A DNA stretch of 6,302 nucleotides from JBFXEO01 sp050180015 (lineage in GTDB: Bacteria; Bacteroidota; Bacteroidia; Bacteroidales; Tenuifilaceae). The position numbers were made by a program, and so were the translations under genes. The DNA is taken from positions 1 to 6,302 of the forward strand of contig JBFXEO010000174.1 in assembly GCA_050180015.1 (NCBI GenBank), written 5' to 3'. The notes below the pieces were generated by a model. The model saw only the letters and a program-made list of their open reading frames with translations. It had not been told where the DNA came from and did not search any database. Position 1 is the first letter of the stretch; each line of letters opens with the position of its first letter. Positions 5,391-6,302 of the stretch are shown one piece after another.

Positions 5391-6302
5391 ATGAAAAACA
5401 TAGATTCCATAGGCCACGTAACAGGAAGATCGATATACCTTGACGATATACCTACATTAAGAGGCACCCTACACGCCGCAATTCTTGGTTCTACAATTGC
5501 CCATGGTAAAATTCTGAAATTGGATGCCACCAAGGCAATGAACCTTGGAGGGGTTGAACGTGTAATCACCTATAAGGATATCTCCGGGGAAAACCAAATT
5601 GGTGGAATTATCCCCGATGAACCCCTTTTTGCTGAGCATGACATACACTTTCACGGACAACCCATTGCACTTGTTGTGGCAACAAGTGAGTTTATTGCCC
5701 GTAAGGCGGTATCGCTAATTGAGGTTGAATACGAGGAACATAAACCTGTTCTAGATCCACGCGAGGCACAGCAAAAAGGATTACTGCTGATTCCCCCGCG
5801 AACATTCAAAATGGGAAATGTTGATGAGTCGTGGACAAAATGTAAGTATGTTTTTGAGGGTTCTGTGGAAATGGGAGGGCAAGAGCATCTCTATATTGAA
5901 ACTCAAGGTGCCTATGCCTATCCATTGGAAGGAGGATATATTAAGGTGCACTCATCAACTCAAGGGCCAACTGCCGTGCAAAAAACCATCTCAAGGGCAA
6001 TTGGATTACCCATGCATATGGTTGAAGTTGATGTGGTACGACTTGGTGGCGGTTTTGGAGGTAAAGAGGATCAGGCTTCAGGATTTGCGGCCATGACAGC
6101 ATTGGCAGCGCACATACTAAAACGTCCGGTTAAACTTTCCCTTCCCCGCCAGGATGATATGCGCATGACGGGCAAACGCCATCCGTATAGTGCCGATTTC
6201 AAAATTGGATTATCCGAAGATTATAAAACTGTAGCCTATAAAACCACCCTTTACCAAAACGGTGGTGCTGCGGCCGATCTTTCGCCCGCAATAATGGAGC
6301 GC
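5391..6302 (+). CDS. xdhB: xanthine dehydrogenase molybdopterin subunit XdhB, N-terminal 304 residues (3' end off window)
   Basis: The large subunit binds the molybdopterin cofactor and hydroxylates hypoxanthine/xanthine to urate. The window holds its first 304 residues; the family is usually about 750-800. Residues 1-120 are the aldehyde oxidase/xanthine dehydrogenase a/b hammerhead domain (HVTGRSIYLDDIP, 9-21; GGIIPDEPLFAE, 71-82). The molybdopterin domain follows, with GQEHLYIETQ (163-172), SSTQGPT (188-194), LGGGFGGKEDQ (218-228) and GKRHPY (261-266). Q191 corresponds to the molybdenum-site glutamine (bovine Q767). E226 corresponds to bovine E802, which is Glu in xanthine dehydrogenases but Val in aldehyde oxidases. 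The second specificity residue (bovine R880) is beyond the edge. The ATG at 5391 gives the usual MKNIDSIGHV start. An in-frame ATG at 5358 would add 11 residues and has AGGA only one base upstream, so I consider it less likely. It is probably co-transcribed with xdhA. Confidence 0.95.
   Translation, partial: MKNIDSIGHVTGRSIYLDDIPTLRGTLHAAILGSTIAHGKILKLDATKAMNLGGVERVITYKDISGENQIGGIIPDEPLFAEHDIHFHGQPIALVVATSEFIARKAVSLIEVEYEEHKPVLDPREAQQKGLLLIPPRTFKMGNVDESWTKCKYVFEGSVEMGGQEHLYIETQGAYAYPLEGGYIKVHSSTQGPTAVQKTISRAIGLPMHMVEVDVVRLGGGFGGKEDQASGFAAMTALAAHILKRPVKLSLPRQDDMRMTGKRHPYSADFKIGLSEDYKTVAYKTTLYQNGGAAADLSPAIMER

Noticed and set aside
5818..6096. Alternate-frame 92-codon open frame within xdhB
   Set aside because: It overlaps the molybdopterin domain coding sequence in another frame, and its translation has no domain signature.

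Overview
The window looks like chromosomal DNA of a Bacteroidota bacterium, probably in or near the Bacteroidales/Marinilabiliales. The reasons are moderate-to-low GC, almost no Shine-Dalgarno sequences, promoter-like elements of the Bacteroidota type (TAnnTTTG), and protein sequences that read like that phylum's versions of their families. The lineage is inferred from style; no marker gene is present.

Layout. (1) Positions 1-934, minus strand: the first 311 residues of a glycoside hydrolase family 130 (GH130) protein that runs off the left edge. (2) 1059-1349, plus: a doubtful small hydrophobic ORF. (3) 1324-2951, minus: a tight two-gene unit. The promoter-proximal gene is a 374-residue Xre-type DNA-binding/ImmA-IrrE zinc metallopeptidase fusion (HELAH motif). 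Three bases after its stop begins a DUF4411 PIN-like nuclease gene. This is a toxin-antitoxin-like pair. (4) 2952-3385: a 434-base AT-rich intergenic stretch with two inverted repeats and an orphan promoter-like element. (5) 3386-3580, plus: a 64-residue small protein with an unusually good ribosome binding site. (6) 3581-3874: an AT-rich intergenic region ending in a promoter/operator-like palindrome. (7) 3875-6302, plus: the xanthine dehydrogenase genes xdhA (complete; two [2Fe-2S] clusters plus FAD domain) and xdhB (molybdopterin subunit, first 304 residues, cut by the right edge).

How they work together. XdhA and XdhB should form a cytoplasmic molybdenum hydroxylase that oxidises hypoxanthine/xanthine to urate; the XDH-type Glu in the GGGFGGKE motif supports a purine substrate. 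The ImmA-like/DUF4411 pair forms a separate accessory module, apparently lodged between metabolic genes. GH130 is unrelated glycan metabolism.

Main result. The DUF4411 gene is split by a one-base frame disruption at a run of six T's. The broken spot reads U UUU UUA in the zero frame, which is a canonical -1 ribosomal slippery heptamer. A -1 slip there exactly restores the full-length 166-residue PIN-like protein, including its first catalytic aspartate. Without it only a 30-residue peptide is made. It could be a homopolymer sequencing error, a decayed toxin, or a slippage-controlled toxin. No CRISPR array, rRNA, tRNA or insertion sequence was seen.
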